Source of the DNA: an uncultured Mucispirillum sp.
Lineage (GTDB): Bacteria > Chrysiogenota > Deferribacteres > Deferribacterales > Mucispirillaceae
Assembly (NCBI GenBank): GCA_945947845.1
Contig: CAMEZN010000057.1
Coordinates: 1-8,607 of the forward strand
DNA length: 8,607 bases
Direction: 5' to 3'
Part shown: piece by piece, positions 6,705-8,607 of the stretch
Layout: the number at the start of each line of letters is the position of its first letter
Numbering within the stretch: the stretch's first letter is position 1
Program-made: the position numbers and the translations under genes
Notes under the pieces: generated by a model
The model's database searches: none
Told to the model about the DNA's origin: nothing
Seen by the model: the letters and a program-made list of their open reading frames with translations, nothing else

Positions 6705-7937
6705 CTATACCTCAAATGAATATTTAAAATCAGGGCTGCTATATGTGCCTTCTAGTATTGCTTTCACATCTTCAATAATCACTAATTCTTCATTTGTAGG
6801 AATTAAAAATATTTTTACAGGACTTAAATCAGTAGAAATATCTGCTTCGGAATTAGCTTTTTCATTTTTTTCATTATCTATATATATTCCAAAATGTTCT
6901 AGACCATCACATACCATTTTTCTTGCAATACTTGAATTTTCACCAACACCAGCAGTAAATATTACAGCATCAAGCCCGCCTAAAACTGCATAATATTCAC
7001 CAATTAATTTTTTTAACCTGTATGATTCTATATCCATAGCAAGATTACAAAGCTTATCACCCTCTTTTGCAACCCTTGCTATATCCCGCCTGTCTGTATA
7101 TCTGCCTGTAATGCCAAGCACTCCTGAACGCTTATTAAGCACAGTATTAACTTCTTCTGATGAAAAACCTTCTTTATCTATCATAAAAAGCACAACTGCT
7201 GGGTCAATACTTCCGCTTCTTGTGCCCATTACTGCACCATCAAGAGGTGTAAAACCCATAGATGTATCAATAGATTTACCACCACTTACAGCAGTTACAC
7301 TTACCCCATTGCCAATATGCAGGCTTATTAATTTTGTATCTTTAATATCTTTATTTAAAAGCTTTGCAGCCCGCCTTGTTACATACAAATGGCTTGTGCC
7401 ATGGAAACCATATTTCCTTACCCCATACTTTTCATACCATTTCATAGGTATAGCATACAAATAAGCAGTAGGCGGCATAGTTTGATGAAATGCAGTATCA
7501 AATACTGCAACCTGCGGCACATTAGGAAGTAATGATTTAATGGCTAAAATACCTGCCAGATTTGGAGGATTATGTAAAGGTGCAAGGCTTGAAAGAGAAT
7601 CTATTCCTTGAATAACATCATCATCTATAAACACACTTTTATTAAAAAGCTCGCCACCATGCACTATTCTGTGGCCAACTGCATCTATTTGGTTTAATTC
7701 AGATATTACCCCAAACTCTTCATCAGTTAAAAACTTAAATACAGTAAAAATCGCATCTTTATGTGTAGCACAGTCACATTCAAGCCTGTGTTTTTGATAT
7801 TCTGTCTGGTGGATAATAAAAGTGCCTACAAACCCTATTCGTTCTAATGCACCTTTTGCAAGCAGTCTGTTTGTTATTGTATCGTAAAGCTGATATTTAA
7901 CTGATGAACTGCCACAGTTTAATGCTAATATTTTCAT
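6705..7937 (-). CDS. ackA: Acetate kinase
   Basis: Acetate kinase interconverts acetate plus ATP with acetyl phosphate plus ADP in the cytoplasm. With phosphotransacetylase it gives ATP from acetyl-CoA during overflow or fermentative metabolism. The 410-residue length is normal or slightly long. The ASKHA-fold motifs are all present: N7 with GSSSVK (9-14), HRIVHGGE (89-96), HNPPN (122-126), FDTAFH (146-151), GFHGTSH (177-183), HIGNG (207-211), MGTRSGS (237-243), FTAGVGENS (327-335) and PTNEE (380-384). Residues matching the catalytic set of the Methanosarcina enzyme (R91, H123, D148, H180, R241, E384 there) are R90, H122, D147, H179, R240 and E383. ATG 7937 has GGAGGA 3 nt upstream (7941-7946), close but strong. 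A near-consensus promoter precedes it, and the DUF6194-like gene follows immediately. No pta gene is adjacent. Confidence 0.98.
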   Translation of the reverse strand: MKILALNCGSSSVKYQLYDTITNRLLAKGALERIGFVGTFIIHQTEYQKHRLECDCATHKDAIFTVFKFLTDEEFGVISELNQIDAVGHRIVHGGELFNKSVFIDDDVIQGIDSLSSLAPLHNPPNLAGILAIKSLLPNVPQVAVFDTAFHQTMPPTAYLYAIPMKWYEKYGVRKYGFHGTSHLYVTRRAAKLLNKDIKDTKLISLHIGNGVSVTAVSGGKSIDTSMGFTPLDGAVMGTRSGSIDPAVVLFMIDKEGFSSEEVNTVLNKRSGVLGITGRYTDRRDIARVAKEGDKLCNLAMDIESYRLKKLIGEYYAVLGGLDAVIFTAGVGENSSIARKMVCDGLEHFGIYIDNEKNEKANSEADISTDLSPVKIFLIPTNEELVIIEDVKAILEGTYSSPDFKYSFEV

Positions 7938-7956
7938 AAATCCTCCAACTTAAAAA

Positions 7957-7985
7957 ATAATAATGTTTTATTTCAAATATGTCAA
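7957..7985 (-). promoter_or_regulatory. Sigma-70 promoter of ackA
   Basis: On the minus strand a perfect TTGACA (7980-7985), a 17-nt spacer and TATTAT (7957-7962) form the best promoter in the window. Transcription would start near 7950, so the leader is short, with GGAGGA almost at its 5' end. Confidence 0.7.
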
Positions 7986-7989
7986 ATAT
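7973..7989. repeat. Tandem TCAAATAT direct repeat overlapping the ackA -35 box
   Basis: TCAAATAT occurs at 7973-7980 and again at 7982-7989, a 9-bp period. The second copy covers most of the -35 element. A same-face operator would usually need a period of about 10-11 bp, so a regulatory role is uncertain. Confidence 0.3.
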
Positions 7990-8110
7990 TATGTATTAAT
8001 CCTTAAAAACCTTACATATCTATTTTCTATAATTTATCTATGTATTACATACTTTTTACACAATTTTAATCTATAAAAAATATTATTAATCTAAACAAAC
8101 GAGGTGCTTT

Positions 8111-8607
8111 GTGGAATTAGGCTCTATCGGGATGTTTTTTCAAATATCCGCTCTTATACTCTGCTTAGCTTCTGTTACTGCATATATATATGCTTACCTA
8201 ACAAAAGCTTATAATATAAAAAACATAGGTAACTATTTATTTATTGGAACAACAATTTCAATAGTGATTGCTTCAATAGTGCTTTTTACAGCATTTGCTG
8301 TTAGTGATTTTTCTATTGCATATGTTGCTCATTATAGTGATAATTCACTTCCAATGTTCTATAAAATCAGTGCATTTTGGGGTGGTCAGGCTGGCTCTCT
8401 TCTTCTTTGGGTGCTTTTACTTGTTATTTTTGGAACAATTGAACTTTTCCGCATTAAAAAAATGAATGATAAATATCAGCTTGGTGTTATGCTCATCATG
8501 TCTGGCACAACATTATTTTTTACACTGCTTGTTTCATTTTTACAAAACCCATTTGAACTTGCCCGCTTTGTTCCTAATGATGGTTCTGGTTTAAATCCTT
8601 TGCTTCA
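8111..8607 (+). CDS. ccmF: Cytochrome c maturation heme lyase subunit, CcmF/NrfE family, 3' end outside the window
   Basis: CcmF belongs to the inner-membrane heme lyase of System I cytochrome c biogenesis, which attaches heme to apocytochrome c on the periplasmic side. The first 165 codons are visible. Membrane segments lie at about 8-30, 42-64, 92-113 and 124-144. WGGQAGSLLLW (90-100) corresponds to the family's conserved WGGxEGSLLLW, with Ala in place of the frequent Glu. NPFELARFVPNDGSGLNPLL (146-165) matches the conserved loop before the fifth segment. The tryptophan-rich heme-handling (WWD) region would follow beyond the right edge. The start is GTG at 8111, with GAGGTG (8101-8106) 4 nt upstream; the first in-frame ATG (codon 8) would remove conserved N-terminal residues. 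It is divergent from ackA across 173 bp and is probably the first gene of a ccm operon. I saw no strong promoter for it. NrfE-type paralogues cannot be excluded from this fragment. Confidence 0.9.
   Translation, partial: MELGSIGMFFQISALILCLASVTAYIYAYLTKAYNIKNIGNYLFIGTTISIVIASIVLFTAFAVSDFSIAYVAHYSDNSLPMFYKISAFWGGQAGSLLLWVLLLVIFGTIELFRIKKMNDKYQLGVMLIMSGTTLFFTLLVSFLQNPFELARFVPNDGSGLNPLL

Noticed and set aside
7111..7464. Plus-strand open frame of 117 codons
   Set aside because: It lies wholly antisense within ackA, whose motifs on the other strand are unambiguous.

Overview
The window is AT-rich, densely coded bacterial DNA with nine protein genes, two of them cut by the window edges. I found no rRNA, tRNA, CRISPR array, insertion sequence or prophage. 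The organism is probably an AT-rich Gram-negative bacterium. It has a System I-type cytochrome c maturation gene (CcmF-like) and an ECF sigma factor paired with an inner-membrane anti-sigma candidate and a Spy/CpxP-like periplasmic protein. This would fit Deferribacterota such as Mucispirillum, but that is an inference from composition and gene content and I could not test it.

Left block, 1-2555, minus strand: cysK (O-acetylserine sulfhydrylase) is followed 16 nt later by rnr (RNase R), which runs off the left edge. They look like one operon with a good sigma-70-type promoter at 2582-2610. Divergent from it, on the plus strand, is a 576-codon membrane protein (2661-4391) with about six membrane segments, a helical domain and an Ala/Gly-rich C-terminal stretch. 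It has no visible Shine-Dalgarno sequence and may be leaderless.

Centre, 4415-6195, minus strand: three tightly packed genes form what looks like an envelope-stress or metal-stress signalling unit. They are an ECF sigma factor, a single-pass membrane protein whose cytoplasmic part carries three copies of one motif (probable anti-sigma factor), and a membrane-anchored periplasmic protein with two LTPxQ motifs like Spy/CpxP/CnrX. The layout parallels sigma/anti-sigma/sensor units such as cnrYXH, but the anti-sigma candidate has an unusual triplicated architecture. A possible ECF-type promoter lies just upstream and overlaps the stop codon of the preceding gene.

Right block, 6252-7937, minus strand: ackA (acetate kinase) has a near-consensus promoter and is followed, with start directly after stop, by a 150-codon gene resembling DUF6194. 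The pta gene that often accompanies ackA is not adjacent. Divergent from ackA, a ccmF-like cytochrome c maturation/heme lyase gene starts at 8111 and runs off the right edge.

Starts: three genes use non-ATG starts (rnr TTG, sigma GTG, ccmF GTG), each supported by a well-placed ribosome binding site. No convincing rho-independent terminator was seen anywhere, including the 23-bp gap between convergent genes at 4392-4414.
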